Positions 1-10,100 of a stretch of 64,000 nucleotides of DNA are shown piece after piece (positions within the stretch are counted from its first letter, which is position 1; every line of letters begins with the position of its first letter). Location: assembly GCF_003634755.1 (NCBI RefSeq), contig NZ_RBXA01000001.1, positions 806,001-870,000 of the forward strand. The letters are read 5' to 3'. The notes under the pieces are model-generated. The model was not told the origin of the DNA. It ran no database searches and worked only from the letters and a program-made list of their open reading frames with translations. This DNA comes from Flavobacterium limicola (GTDB lineage Bacteria > Bacteroidota > Bacteroidia > Flavobacteriales > Flavobacteriaceae). A program made the translations under genes and the position numbers.

Positions 1-1002
1 TCGAATAATGGCCTTTTTTTAAGACGAGCCCGAATTGTATTTTCGGGACAAATTCATCCTAATGTCTATTTTTATATTCAGCCAGATTTTGCAAGTTCTC
101 CGTCATCTGGGGTTAATAATTTTGCTCAAATCAGAGATGCTTATTTTGATTTGTCATTTGATGTAAAGAAAGAGTATCGAATTAGAATTGGACAAAGTAA
201 AATCCCTTTTGGATTCGAAAACTTGCAATCTAGTCAAAATCGATTGGTTTTGGATCGTAACGATGCTTTGAATAGTGCGGTGGTAAACGAAAGAGATTTA
301 GGAGCATTTTTTTATTGGGCTCCAAGTAAAATTAGAGAGCGTTTTGCTATGCTGATCAAAGATGGGTATAAAGGTTCTGGAGATTATGGAGTATTTGGGT
401 TTGGAGTATATAATGGACAAACAGCAAATAAGTCAGAAGCAAACAGGGACTTGCATGTTGTGACTAGAATAAGTTATCCTTTTGAAATTGGTAGTCAAAT
501 TATAGAGCCTGGCATACAAGCATATACCGGAAAATGGGCTTTTACCAATGAGCTTTCTACAGGAGTAACTACTCCAAATAAGCAATATACAACAGATCAA
601 AGGATTGCGGCTTCTTTCGTGCTTTATCCTAAACCATTTGGAGTTCAAACAGAATACAATATCGGTAAGGGCCCCCGCTATAATAAAACTACCAATACAG
701 TTGAGCTTTCTAATCTGGAGGGTGGTTATATTACTTTAAATTACAAATGGGATTTGCCTAAAAACCAATACATTTATCCTTTTGCCAAATTCCAGTATTA
801 TGATGGTGGTAAGAAATTTGAGAAAGATGCCAGAAGTTATGTTGTAAGAGATTATGAGTTGGGAGTAGAATGGCAGCCTATCAAGGCATTTGAGTTAGTG
901 GCAGAATGGGTTATTGCTGATAGAACATTCGAAGATAGCGCCCTTCCAAATAACAGGCAACGAGGAAATTTATTGCGCTTACAAGCACAGTTCAACTTTT
1001 AA
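1..1002 (+). CDS. OprP/OprO-type phosphate-selective porin, 5' end missing
   Basis: The reading frame is open from the first base, so the gene begins outside the window; a TTG at 151 is internal and not the start. The visible 333 residues look like an outer-membrane beta-barrel: alternating polar and aromatic strands, an early stretch resembling the porin segment RIGQSKIPFGFEN of the phosphate-selective porin O/P family, and a C-terminal strand ending in Phe (QAQFNF). Such porins pass phosphate or polyphosphate across the outer membrane. The gene lies just upstream of pstS on the same strand, which fits a phosphate role. The family call is from motif and context, since the signal peptide and N-terminal coiled coil cannot be seen. 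Confidence 0.82.
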   Translation, partial: SNNGLFLRRARIVFSGQIHPNVYFYIQPDFASSPSSGVNNFAQIRDAYFDLSFDVKKEYRIRIGQSKIPFGFENLQSSQNRLVLDRNDALNSAVVNERDLGAFFYWAPSKIRERFAMLIKDGYKGSGDYGVFGFGVYNGQTANKSEANRDLHVVTRISYPFEIGSQIIEPGIQAYTGKWAFTNELSTGVTTPNKQYTTDQRIAASFVLYPKPFGVQTEYNIGKGPRYNKTTNTVELSNLEGGYITLNYKWDLPKNQYIYPFAKFQYYDGGKKFEKDARSYVVRDYELGVEWQPIKAFELVAEWVIADRTFEDSALPNNRQRGNLLRLQAQFNF

Positions 1003-1069
1003 TAAATTGTTATCATTCATTTTTGGCGGATTAAATAATTATTAAAATTAAGATAATAATAAAGATAGT

Positions 1070-1114
1070 ATAATGCTGGCTTAACATACTGTTAATATTA
1101 GGTGTATACTTTTG
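1070..1114 (+). promoter_or_regulatory. pstS promoter with Pho-box-like direct repeats
   Basis: Three copies of a TTAAC/T-like pentamer lie exactly 11 bp apart: ATAAT at 1070, TTAAC at 1081, TTAAT at 1092. They are followed by the -7 box TACTTTTG at 1107-1114. No TTG -33 element is seen at the usual distance. This suggests activator-dependent transcription, and a PhoB/PhoP-type regulator is the likely activator because the same repeat pattern occurs before pstC. Confidence 0.6.
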
Positions 1115-1138
1115 TACAAATTTATAAATAAACAAAAA

Positions 1139-2005
1139 ATGACTATAAAAACTAAATTATTCTTAATCTTACCTTTAATTGGTATGTTAAGTTGTGGTAA
1201 AGCAAAAAATGAAGAAAAAGGATCAGAAGATAAAGCATCGTCTGTGTCTGTTACAATAAAGGGAAGTGATACTGTTTTGCCATTAGCACAGAAAGAGGCT
1301 GAGGAAATGATGAAAACTAATCCAGATGTCAGTGTTACTATAGTAGGAGGAGGAACAGGAGTTGGTATCACTGCACTTTTAGATGGAACTACGGATATCG
1401 CAATGGCTTCAAGAGAGTTGAAAACAGAAGAAAAATTAAAATTTTCTGAAGCAAAAAAAGAAATTGAAACAGTAACTATTGCTTTTGACGCTTTAGCGGT
1501 AATTGTTAATCCTGCTAATAAAGTAGGACAATTAACACGTGAGCAATTAGAAAAAATATATACGGGACAAATCAAAAACTGGAAAGAAGTAGGTGGAGAA
1601 GATGCTAAAATTGTCGCCTATTCCAGAGAATCTTCCTCAGGAACCTATGAGTTCTTCAAAGAAGAAGTAATGGATAAGAAAAATTATGCATCTGATATCT
1701 TGAGTATGCCAGCTACTGGAGCTATTGTTCAGGCGGTAAGTCAAACAAAAGGAGCTATCGGATATGTTGGACTGGCTTATGAAACTAATGAAGTGAAACA
1801 ACTTTCTGTTTCTTATGATCAAGGAAAGACTTTTGTTGCTCCAAGTGTAGCTTCTGCAAAAGATAAAAGCTATCCTATCTCCAGACCATTGTTCTATATT
1901 TTTGATAAAGCAAATGCTGCAAAAGTAAAAACAGTTGTTGATTATGCTTTGTCTCCTGAAGGTCAAAAGAATGTTTCTGAAGTAGGTTATGTACCGTTAA
2001 AATAA
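1139..2005 (+). CDS. pstS: Phosphate ABC transporter substrate-binding lipoprotein PstS
   Basis: High-affinity phosphate-binding protein that hands phosphate to PstCA. The 288-residue product has a lipoprotein signal peptide with lipobox LSCG (Cys19), so it should be anchored by a lipid. Typical PstS signatures follow: KGSDTVLPLA near residue 41, GGGTGVGI near 70, ASREL near 90, and the phosphate-contacting RESSSGTYEF segment near 163. The start is ATG 1139; the frame extends to a TTG at 1112, but that codon lies inside the -7 promoter box and so cannot be translated from this promoter. A strong terminator follows, so pstS can be expressed well above the permease genes downstream. Confidence 0.96.
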   Translation: MTIKTKLFLILPLIGMLSCGKAKNEEKGSEDKASSVSVTIKGSDTVLPLAQKEAEEMMKTNPDVSVTIVGGGTGVGITALLDGTTDIAMASRELKTEEKLKFSEAKKEIETVTIAFDALAVIVNPANKVGQLTREQLEKIYTGQIKNWKEVGGEDAKIVAYSRESSSGTYEFFKEEVMDKKNYASDILSMPATGAIVQAVSQTKGAIGYVGLAYETNEVKQLSVSYDQGKTFVAPSVASAKDKSYPISRPLFYIFDKANAAKVKTVVDYALSPEGQKNVSEVGYVPLK

Positions 2006-2024
2006 TAACATTTATTCTTAAGTT

Positions 2025-2056
2025 AAAAAAGGCTGTCTGTTTAGGCAGCCTTTTTT
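2025..2056 (+). terminator. Intrinsic terminator after pstS
   Basis: A 7-bp GC-rich stem (GGCTGTC with GGCAGCC, one G-T pair), a 6-base loop, A-run before and T-run after. It separates pstS from the pstCAB-phoU transcript. Confidence 0.85.
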
Positions 2057-2124
2057 ATTTGCTTCATTTTGAATAATATAACCTTACTAAAGAATGATGA
2101 AAAATGATTTTCGTACTTTTATAC

Positions 2125-2191
2125 TTAACTTTAAGTTAACGCAAGGTTAATGTATACAACACATTCGAAGCGTAACCCTAATGTACTTTTG
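2125..2191 (+). promoter_or_regulatory. pstC promoter with three 11-bp spaced Pho-box-like repeats
   Basis: TTAAC at 2125, TTAAC at 2136 and TTAAT at 2147 are direct repeats with an exact 11-bp period, one turn of the helix. The -7 box TACTTTTG is at 2184-2191, identical to that of pstS. The gap between the last repeat and the -7 box is wider here than at pstS (32 versus 10 bases). Confidence 0.6.
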
Positions 2192-2212
2192 TTGTTAAAA
2201 TAAACTATAGCT

Positions 2213-3421
2213 TTGAGAACAAATTTTAAAAAAATAAAAGAGAAAATAATAGAAACTATATTAATGCTAAGCAGCGCCGCTACAAGTATTACTGTTGTTT
2301 TGATTGTTTTTTTTCTATTTATTGAAGGCGCCGGAGTTTTTTCTAAAAAGCCTATTGAAGAAGGTTTTTTGTTGGCAGTACACGCGTCTAATCCAATAAA
2401 TAAATTAGAACCATCCCAAGTAAAAGATATTTTTGATCAAAAAATCACCAATTGGAAACAGTTGGGCGGAAAAAATGAACCCATCGTTTTATTTAGAACC
2501 GAGGATATTACCGAATTTTATTCGGAAGAGGAGTTAGGTGAAAATTTTGAATATTTCCCAGCGAAAATAGATGAGTATGTTTCTAAAACTCCTGGTGTTA
2601 TTGCCTTTTTTTCAGATAAATACAAAGCAAAAGATTTTCATGGAAAAGAATTAGAAATTAATAAAATTAAAATCTTTGAATTTCTTTCCGGAGAAGAATG
2701 GTTTCCAACTGCTCAACCCATCGCACAAATGGGGGTTAAAGCATTAATTTATGGTACACTTTGGGTAAGTTTTGGCGCAATACTATTGGCATTACCCATT
2801 GGTTTGGCTGCAGCGATTTATTTGAGTGAAATAGCAAAAAAGCGAACACGTAATATTTTGAAACCACTAATCGAATTATTAGCAGGAATTCCATCTGTTG
2901 TTTACGGTTTTTTCGGATTAGTTGTCATTGTACCTTTAATCCAAAGCGTTTTCGGTTTACCTGTTGGAGAAACAGGTTTAGCGGGAAGTATTGTTTTGGC
3001 GATTATGGCTTTGCCAACGATTATCACGATTTCCGAAGATGCGATGCGTACCACGCCACGTGCAATGAAAGAAGCTAGTTTAGCTTTGGGCGCGAGCCAT
3101 TGGCAAACGATTTATAAAGTTGTGATTCCTTATTCGGCATCCGGTATAACAGCTGGAGCCATACTTGGAATTGGGCGTGCGATTGGTGAAACGATGGCTG
3201 TTTTAATGGTAACGGGAAATGCTGCCATAATGCCACATACACTTTTAGCACCGCTAAGAACTATTCCTGCCACCATTGCGGCTGAATTGGGCGAAGCTGC
3301 AAATGGTGGGTTACATTATCAATCGTTGTTTGCTCTTGGATGTATTTTATTCCTGATTACGTTCTGCATCAATATGTTGGTTGAATTGGTTACCAACAGA
3401 GGATCTCATAAAAAACATTAA
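2213..3421 (+). CDS. pstC: Phosphate ABC transporter permease PstC with PstS-like periplasmic insert
   Basis: Inner-membrane permease of the Pst importer. The 402-residue protein is longer than the usual 300-330. Residues 23-40 form the first membrane segment and the permease domain runs from about 175 on, with the PstC loop EASLALGASHWQTIYKV that contacts PstB. Between them, residues about 51-150 resemble one lobe of PstS: SQVKDIFDQKITNWKQLGGK matches REQLEKIYTGQIKNWKEVGG of the neighbouring PstS. The phosphate-binding RESSSGT is replaced by RTEDITEF. The start used is TTG 2213; the next ATG (2264) would remove the basic N-terminus before the first membrane helix. pstA follows after three bases. 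Confidence 0.95.
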   Translation: MRTNFKKIKEKIIETILMLSSAATSITVVLIVFFLFIEGAGVFSKKPIEEGFLLAVHASNPINKLEPSQVKDIFDQKITNWKQLGGKNEPIVLFRTEDITEFYSEEELGENFEYFPAKIDEYVSKTPGVIAFFSDKYKAKDFHGKELEINKIKIFEFLSGEEWFPTAQPIAQMGVKALIYGTLWVSFGAILLALPIGLAAAIYLSEIAKKRTRNILKPLIELLAGIPSVVYGFFGLVVIVPLIQSVFGLPVGETGLAGSIVLAIMALPTIITISEDAMRTTPRAMKEASLALGASHWQTIYKVVIPYSASGITAGAILGIGRAIGETMAVLMVTGNAAIMPHTLLAPLRTIPATIAAELGEAANGGLHYQSLFALGCILFLITFCINMLVELVTNRGSHKKH

Positions 3422-3424
3422 AAG

Positions 3425-4303
3425 ATGACTAAAGAAATTCATTTAGCAAAACAAAAAAGAAGAAACCAAAAAATTGCTTTTGGACTGTTTCAATTCACCA
3501 GCTATGCCGTTGTGGGTCTTTTATTTGTAATTTTAGCTTTTATAGTAATAAAAGGAATTGGCGTTATCAGTTGGGAGTTTATTTCAGAAATGCCCAAAGA
3601 GGGAATGACAAAAGGAGGGATTTTCCCGGCAATAGTGGGGACTCTTTGTTTGGTTTTTGGAAGTATGATTTTTGCCTTTCCGGTAGGAGTTTTGGCAGCT
3701 ATTTACATGAATGAATATGTAAAAGATGGCTGGATGAAGAAGATTATTAAACAAATGACAAATAACCTGGCCGGAGTTCCCTCGATCGTTTTTGGTCTTT
3801 TCGGGATGGCATTGTTTGTTAATAAACTGGAATTTGGAGATTCTCTTTTAGCAGGATCCTTAACCTTGGGATTATTAGTTTTGCCTGTGGTAATACGAAC
3901 TACCGAAGAATCATTAAAATCAGTTGATGACACTTTTAGACAAGCCAGTTTAGGTCTGGGAGCCAGTAAATGGCAAACTACCAGCAAAGTGGTTTTTCCT
4001 ATAGCTTTTCCAAATATTATTACGGGATTAATCCTTTCCATAGGAAGGGTTTCAGGAGAAACAGCACCCATTTTATTTACCGTTGCGGCTTATTTTTTGC
4101 CTAAATTACCTACCTCGATTTTTGATCAAGCCATGGCGTTGCCGTATCATTTATACGTAATTTCAACCAGTGGAACAAATATAGAGGCATCGCGGGAAAT
4201 GGCTTACGGAACGGCACTTATTTTAATTATAATCGTATTAATTTCTAATTTATTGGCGAATGCGCTTCGTAAATATTTTGGAAAAAAAGTAAAAATGAAT
4301 TAG
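3425..4303 (+). CDS. pstA: Phosphate ABC transporter permease PstA
   Basis: Second membrane subunit of the Pst phosphate importer, partner of PstC. The 292 residues have about six hydrophobic segments and the inner-membrane permease loop [19 protein letters not shown], which resembles that of PstC and docks on PstB. Length is normal for PstA. It begins three bases after the pstC stop and ends one base before the pstB start, so the genes are cotranscribed and probably translationally coupled. Confidence 0.96.
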   Translation: MTKEIHLAKQKRRNQKIAFGLFQFTSYAVVGLLFVILAFIVIKGIGVISWEFISEMPKEGMTKGGIFPAIVGTLCLVFGSMIFAFPVGVLAAIYMNEYVKDGWMKKIIKQMTNNLAGVPSIVFGLFGMALFVNKLEFGDSLLAGSLTLGLLVLPVVIRTTEESLKSVDDTFRQASLGLGASKWQTTSKVVFPIAFPNIITGLILSIGRVSGETAPILFTVAAYFLPKLPTSIFDQAMALPYHLYVISTSGTNIEASREMAYGTALILIIIVLISNLLANALRKYFGKKVKMN

Positions 4304-4304
4304 T

Positions 4305-5057
4305 ATGCAAAAGATAGAATCAAAAGGTATAAATTTTTATTATGGAGAAACTCAGGCATTGCATAATGTTTCGCTATCAATGAAAGAAAACTCAGTAACG
4401 GCTTTAATAGGACCCTCCGGTTGTGGAAAATCTACTTATTTGCGTTTACTGAATCGGATGAATGATTTGATTGATAACACAAAAATGACGGGTTCAATTT
4501 TGATTGACGGTCAGGATATTTATGAAAAAAATACCAATGTAGATGATTTACGCAAAAATGTTGGGATGGTATTTCAAAAACCAAATCCGTTTCCAAAATC
4601 TATTTTTGAGAATGTTGCTTATGGCTTAAAAGTAAACGGAATTACCGATAAAAAGACAATCGAAGAACGCGTGATTACTTCTATCGAGCAAGTGGCGCTT
4701 TGGGGAGAAGTGAAAGACAAATTAAAGAAATCGGCTTTTGAGCTTTCGGGAGGACAACAACAACGTTTGTGTATTGCGCGAGCCTTGGCAATCCAACCTT
4801 CTATATTGTTAATGGATGAACCGACTTCAGCTTTGGACCCCATTTCTACTTCCAAAATTGAAGAACTTATTTATGAATTGAAAAAACAATATACAATCGT
4901 TATAGTGACACATAATATGCAACAAGCTGGTCGTGTGAGTGATACAACTGCTTTTTTCTATATGGGAGAATTGATTGAATATGACAAAACAAAAACTATA
5001 TTTACAAAACCGTCACAAAAACAAACGGAAGATTACATAACAGGAAGATTTGGATAA
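4305..5057 (+). CDS. pstB: Phosphate ABC transporter ATP-binding protein PstB
   Basis: ATPase that powers phosphate import through PstCA at the inner face of the membrane. The 250 residues contain Walker [10 protein letters not shown] (near residue 36), the Q-loop [17 protein letters not shown], signature ELSGGQQQR and Walker [14 protein letters not shown], followed by the switch histidine in VTHNMQQA. The asparagine/proline-rich Q-loop is typical of PstB rather than other ABC ATPases. One base separates it from pstA, and phoU follows 59 bases later. Confidence 0.97.
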   Translation: MQKIESKGINFYYGETQALHNVSLSMKENSVTALIGPSGCGKSTYLRLLNRMNDLIDNTKMTGSILIDGQDIYEKNTNVDDLRKNVGMVFQKPNPFPKSIFENVAYGLKVNGITDKKTIEERVITSIEQVALWGEVKDKLKKSAFELSGGQQQRLCIARALAIQPSILLMDEPTSALDPISTSKIEELIYELKKQYTIVIVTHNMQQAGRVSDTTAFFYMGELIEYDKTKTIFTKPSQKQTEDYITGRFG

Positions 5058-5116
5058 TATTGATTTTGATTTGTATTCAGAATGGTTTAATTTTAAATCT
5101 TGAAATCTTGAAAAAA

Positions 5117-5794
5117 ATGGCGTTACACATAGAAACAGAATTAGGGAAGCTTAAGAATATCATAATAAAAATAGGTGATTTAGCCGAAAACCAGGTGGCT
5201 GAGGCTGTCAAAGTATTACTTTCGGAGCCTGTTACAGAAGGTAAAGAAGTTAAAAAAACAGAAAATAAGATTGATAAATTGGATGTAAAAATTGATGAAA
5301 TTTGTCAAAGCATTTTTGCATTACATCAACCTGTAGCTTCTGATCTACGATTTATTATGTCGGCAATGCAAATCAGCAACGAGATAGAAAGGATAGGTGA
5401 TCTAGCGATAAGTATCATAAAAAAGTCTAAAAACATTAAAGACAAACATGATTTAATTGTTAAGTTTTCTATTGCTGATATTGCCAAACAAGTGGAGTCA
5501 ATTACAATAAAAACAAACGAATGTTTTTTAACTCGTAATGAAAGTACGATTGGCGAAATTTTTATTTTGAATAATAGAATAAAAAATGAATGTGATGAAG
5601 CCATTCATAACATTATAAATGAGATGAAGTCTAATTCTAAGACGGTCGTTTCAGGAACAAACCTTGTAATTGTTTTAAAACATTTAGAACGTATTTCTGA
5701 ACATTGTACAAATATTGCAGAGTATGTTTATTTTATGATTAATGCCAAAATTATCAAACACGAAAAATTTGGCAGTACAAAATTCGAAGATTAA
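5117..5794 (+). CDS. phoU: Phosphate signalling protein PhoU
   Basis: PhoU links Pst activity to the phosphate-sensing two-component system and prevents phosphate overload. The 225-residue helical protein has the two PhoU repeats, each with an E/DxxxD-type metal motif (KIDKLDVKIDE in the first half, NRIKNECDEAIH in the second) and the characteristic HQPVASDLRFIMSAMQISNEIERIGD. The start is ATG 5117; the frame extends upstream to a TTG at 5060, but the extra residues do not resemble PhoU. No phoB or phoR gene is visible in the window. Confidence 0.95.
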   Translation: MALHIETELGKLKNIIIKIGDLAENQVAEAVKVLLSEPVTEGKEVKKTENKIDKLDVKIDEICQSIFALHQPVASDLRFIMSAMQISNEIERIGDLAISIIKKSKNIKDKHDLIVKFSIADIAKQVESITIKTNECFLTRNESTIGEIFILNNRIKNECDEAIHNIINEMKSNSKTVVSGTNLVIVLKHLERISEHCTNIAEYVYFMINAKIIKHEKFGSTKFED

Positions 5795-5834
5795 TTCAAT
5801 ACAGATAAGCTATAATTGCCCTGTATATTTTTAT

Positions 5835-5883
5835 AAAAAACACTAATTTGATACTTTAAAGGGTATAATAATTAGTGTTTTTT
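5835..5883. terminator. Bidirectional terminator between phoU and the glycosyltransferase gene
   Basis: A perfect 14-bp inverted repeat, AAAAAACACTAATT at 5835-5848 and its complement at 5870-5883, with a 21-base loop. A-run and T-run on either side allow it to serve both converging genes. Confidence 0.85.
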
Positions 5884-5944
5884 ATTGGAAAATAAATCTT
5901 AATCATAGCGACTGTTTGTTCTTAATAGGATAGGTCTGGAACAA

Positions 5945-7018
5945 TCATAGATCCTTCTCAAAAACTTGAAATAATGCTTTCCAATCTACCGAGGTGTCTA
6001 ATCGGGGTAATCCTTTGTAGTTTTTTATTTTTTCAATGTCTTTAATCCTGAAATCAACTTGCGATGCGTAAGGTACAAGACCTTCTTTTTCTAGTTTTTT
6101 AGCCAAATATTCCTGTTCGTACTGGCCTGGAGTCGGAATAAAAAATGCTTTTTTTCTCAATTGTGCAAGATCCATTATCGTAGTGTAACCGGAACGGCAA
6201 AGGACCATTTCACTTTCGTTAAAAGCCAGTTCTAGTTCTGTTGAATTCATGAAGTTGTAATAGGTAACATGTTCTTTTACAACAGTTTTCTGTTCAGATT
6301 CTATATTTCCTTCAATAAAAATCACATTTCCTTTGAATTGAACTATTTCTTTCTTCAAATGATGTTCCAATATTCCCCGTTGAGGTTCAGGACCGGAGAG
6401 AATGACCAATAAGTCATATTTTTTTGGGACTAATTTTTTCTCTAATCGGCTTATAGGGCCAATGTATTTGATTTTGATATTTGGATCATTTATATGCCCT
6501 AGTTTTCCCGTTAGATTTAGAGTTCCGGCGAGATCTGGAACCCAACATTCCGTATATTTCTTTATGATATATTGATGCACTTTAGTGGTTATCCAAGTGG
6601 TATTTCCAGTCATTACATTCAGTTGATGGGTGATGAAGACAGACGGCACTTTCTTGCTAATAACGCCTAATCTATTGTCTGAAATAATGCCGTCTATTGC
6701 ATGTTTTTCAATCCAATTTTTGATTGTTTTTTTTTCTTCCAAAATAGCTCGAACCATTTTGGGACTATTTTGTATCAATTTCAATTTAAAATTGACACCA
6801 TTTTTGGCATATTCTATTTGGTAAGAGGGAAGTTCGAGTGTTTGTATGTCAGGGAATTCTTTTTTTAGTAATGCCAATGCAATCCCATCGGATGCAATTA
6901 TAGGAGTGTAATTGTTTTCTAATAACGCTTTAATGATTGGAATGCATCGGGTAGCGTGACCTAAGCCCCAATTTAATGGTGCAATTAATATAGTCTTTTG
7001 TTTCGATTTCAAATCCAT
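5945..7018 (-). CDS. MurG-like GT-B family glycosyltransferase, substrate unknown
   Basis: The 357-residue protein has the GT-B layout of MurG relatives. The N-terminal domain opens with the glycine motif APLNWGLGHATRC, which is typical of this family. The C-terminal nucleotide-sugar domain contains LCRSGYTTIMDLA and PTPGQYEQEYLAKKL, equivalent to the MurG donor-binding loop. There is no signal peptide, so it should act in the cytoplasm or on the inner face of the membrane. The gene stands alone, convergent with phoU. The sugar donor and acceptor cannot be read from the sequence. Confidence 0.75.
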   Translation of the reverse strand: MDLKSKQKTILIAPLNWGLGHATRCIPIIKALLENNYTPIIASDGIALALLKKEFPDIQTLELPSYQIEYAKNGVNFKLKLIQNSPKMVRAILEEKKTIKNWIEKHAIDGIISDNRLGVISKKVPSVFITHQLNVMTGNTTWITTKVHQYIIKKYTECWVPDLAGTLNLTGKLGHINDPNIKIKYIGPISRLEKKLVPKKYDLLVILSGPEPQRGILEHHLKKEIVQFKGNVIFIEGNIESEQKTVVKEHVTYYNFMNSTELELAFNESEMVLCRSGYTTIMDLAQLRKKAFFIPTPGQYEQEYLAKKLEKEGLVPYASQVDFRIKDIEKIKNYKGLPRLDTSVDWKALFQVFEKDL

Positions 7019-7114
7019 GTGCGATAAATAGGTTTGTTGTTTTTAATTTGAAAGTTAGGCAATGAACCCGTTTTGTATATTTCTAAGGCATTACCAAACT
7101 ATTAAATTATTTCA

Positions 7115-10100
7115 TTAAAAATAAGCTCTCAATTGCACATTTCCGGTATGAATGGCTTGACTTGTTTCGCTTTTTCGACCTTGGTAATTAAAGTTTATGT
7201 CTAAAAATTGTGTAATGTTTTTTTGCAAAAGCAATCTCCAAGTCAAATTTTGACCCGTTTGCAAGCCTTCCAGCATTTGAAATCCTACCGAGGAAAATTC
7301 ATTTCCATCAAATTTATTTTGGTAAAAAGAAACCTCCCCGTTCATCGTGAATTTTTTTGTACCCGAATAGGAGAAGGCAGTTCCAAAACGGTTTTGCAGT
7401 AGCGTTTCCGAAACTCCAATCTGGTTTTCTTTCTTTTGTAACTCATAAAAGAGATCCCAACTAGTATTCTTGGAAAATAAATAACTGATTTTTGGAGCTA
7501 GTTGATAACCGCTGATGTCGTAGTTTTTCTCCGGGAAATTCTCCGATTGAATGGCGGTTTGGATCGTTTTGGCAAAAAAACCAAACAGCCAGCTTTTCTG
7601 GTACAAATGGTTGTACTGCAATTGATGGGAACTGTTGGTAGCTTCCTGCGAACCAATGGATAATAAATTTTTGGTTTTATTTTCTAAATAAGAATACGTT
7701 GTAGAATGGTTTTGTTTTCCTCGATTGTAAAACAAACTGTTTCTTAAACTGGAATTCAATCCCAGCACATTTTCATTGGAATCGCTAAATGGATTTAATT
7801 CAAAATTGGCACCGTCACTTCTCGTTTTTCGGTCGATTATAAAAGCAGTTTGATTGTAGAAATAGGAAAGTAATTTCTTGATTCCTGTTTCATTTTGCCA
7901 TTGATTTGGGTTTAAAGTGACGGATTGGGAAAACTTATTTTGATGTGTTTTGATGTAAATCCGATTGGGTAAAAACACCCTGATAAATTTCCCCTGATCG
8001 ATAAACGGAGCGACCTCAAATTCCTGTAATTCTTGAATTCCATTGCTGTTGTAATCGTTCCAAGTGTAAACGCCTTGTCCGGCCGGTACTTCCAGATAGG
8101 TAAATTCCTGTTGCGGAATGGTTCCTGAATTCGTTTCGTAAACCGTTGTGCTTTGTATTAATTGATTGAAAAAACGATCCGTGTACACGATTCTGGAATT
8201 CAATGTAGGTTCTTTTTTTCGTGTAGCGTCCACAAATTCCAAGACTCTGTAATTGGCAAAAAGGGACAAATCACTTTTATTGGTTTGAATTAATTTCGAT
8301 TTCAGCATAAAAGTCTGGGAGGAATTTACGCGCTGAATTAAGCCATTTTGTAAGCTGTCATTGGTTCTTTTAAGATAACCCAATTCCACAAAAACCTTCG
8401 TGCTGTCGCCTCTTCCGGTGAAAAAACCGTACTCTGTAAACTTTTGGCTCAAAGCCGAAAACTGATTGGTTGTTTTGTCTTTTTCCTGATTATCTTCTAA
8501 TCGCAAGCTGGAACCAACCCAATTTTTATCGAAATGAAAACGTATTTGAGATTGGTTTCTTAAAAATTCGGAGGATAAAATAGTACCATCACTGTTTAAA
8601 AAACTGCCTTGGTTTTGGAAAGTCCAATTTTTTATTCGAAACAAACCATTTAAAACATGCCTGCTACCCGAAAAATTTTCGGTGAAATCTAGTTTTTCAA
8701 ATTGATACAATACTAATCCTTTATTGGTGGATTTTGGTTTTGGATTTAAATCCAATTGCAATCCGGAAACTAATAAACTTTGATTTCCAATGCCTGCTGT
8801 TCCTAAATTCCAATCTCTATTAAATTCTATGTTGTAAAGCCGTTCCACAGATCTGAAATTGTTCTGAATAAATTGATAATTGGTGAAAGCATCCATTTGC
8901 CATCTTTTTGAAAATACACGCTGTTTGGCATTTATTTTTCCAGCTATACCTTTATTATTCGCGTCATCAATTGTCGAAAATAAATTTTTATCATTGTTGC
9001 TGATGCCAATTTCAAAATCGACTGCTGTTTTTTCATCGGGGTTGTATTTTCCTAAAAAGGTGGCTACTTGTACCTTCGTAGGCGCAATAAGTTGAATTAT
9101 CGGATCATAATTCCCTTGCGGAATCCCGTTTACTGGAGTAATATATTGATAAACTCGGGTGATTGTGGCTGAATTTGTCACAATATAATTCCCGTTATTG
9201 GCTCCTACCAAAGTGAATCGAACATTGAATAATTCTTGCTGTGCGTCATTTGAATATTCGAAAATTTCAACAGCATTTAATATTGTTTTTCGATAAAGTA
9301 CTTTGTTCTCGGAGTAGGAATCTGAATACGCAGAAGGCGCGGTCATTAAACTAGAATTGTCTCCCGCATTGACTAATATTTGGGCTTGTTCCTGTGAGAG
9401 GTTTTGTTGTAACGGCTGGTTTTTCAAGTCGTTTTCCGAATATAAATAACCACCAAAACTCCATTTTTTATTTTCATGCGTGGCTCCGGCGTAAGTTACA
9501 AAACGCGTGTAATTCCTGTCAGAATATTGGTATTCTATAGCAATTCGCATTTCGGAAGTTATGGTAAAAAGTGGCGTAAATACAATTTCACCTGCATTAT
9601 AATCAATCGTGTAATCATTGTTTTCACCTCGTTTCAATAAAATTCCATTGACATAAACCCGCTCTGAACCGGAAACCACCAGAACATATAATTCACCATT
9701 TTGCCCTTTTAATTTGTACGGACCTTGGTTGCCCTCTTGTCCCACAATATTACTTTTGGCATATTGTCCGCGGACTAACGCCGCTGAAGCAAATACATTC
9801 GTTTTGTTTTCCTCGGTGCCAAAGTTGAAACTTGTGGCCAGTCCCTGTACCTTTTTATTGAAATTTAGGAATTGGGTATTCCTATTTTCCAGAAAAATAT
9901 CACCCGCACGGATATTCCATTCATCGCTGAATAATTCCATGAAAACATTGTCAAACTGATCTAATTTTTGGGAATAACCACCATCCTGCAACGGAATATT
10001 ACTGTCTTGAATGGAGGCTCTTAAACTTACTTTTTCGGATATTTTTCCTGTGATTTGCAAGTCTAAATTAGAGTTCAAAACGGCATTTTGATTGTTTCCT

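Noticed and set aside
5060..5116. TTG start that would lengthen phoU by 19 residues
   Set aside because: The extra residues are hydrophobic and unlike PhoU; the ATG at 5117 opens the conserved domain.
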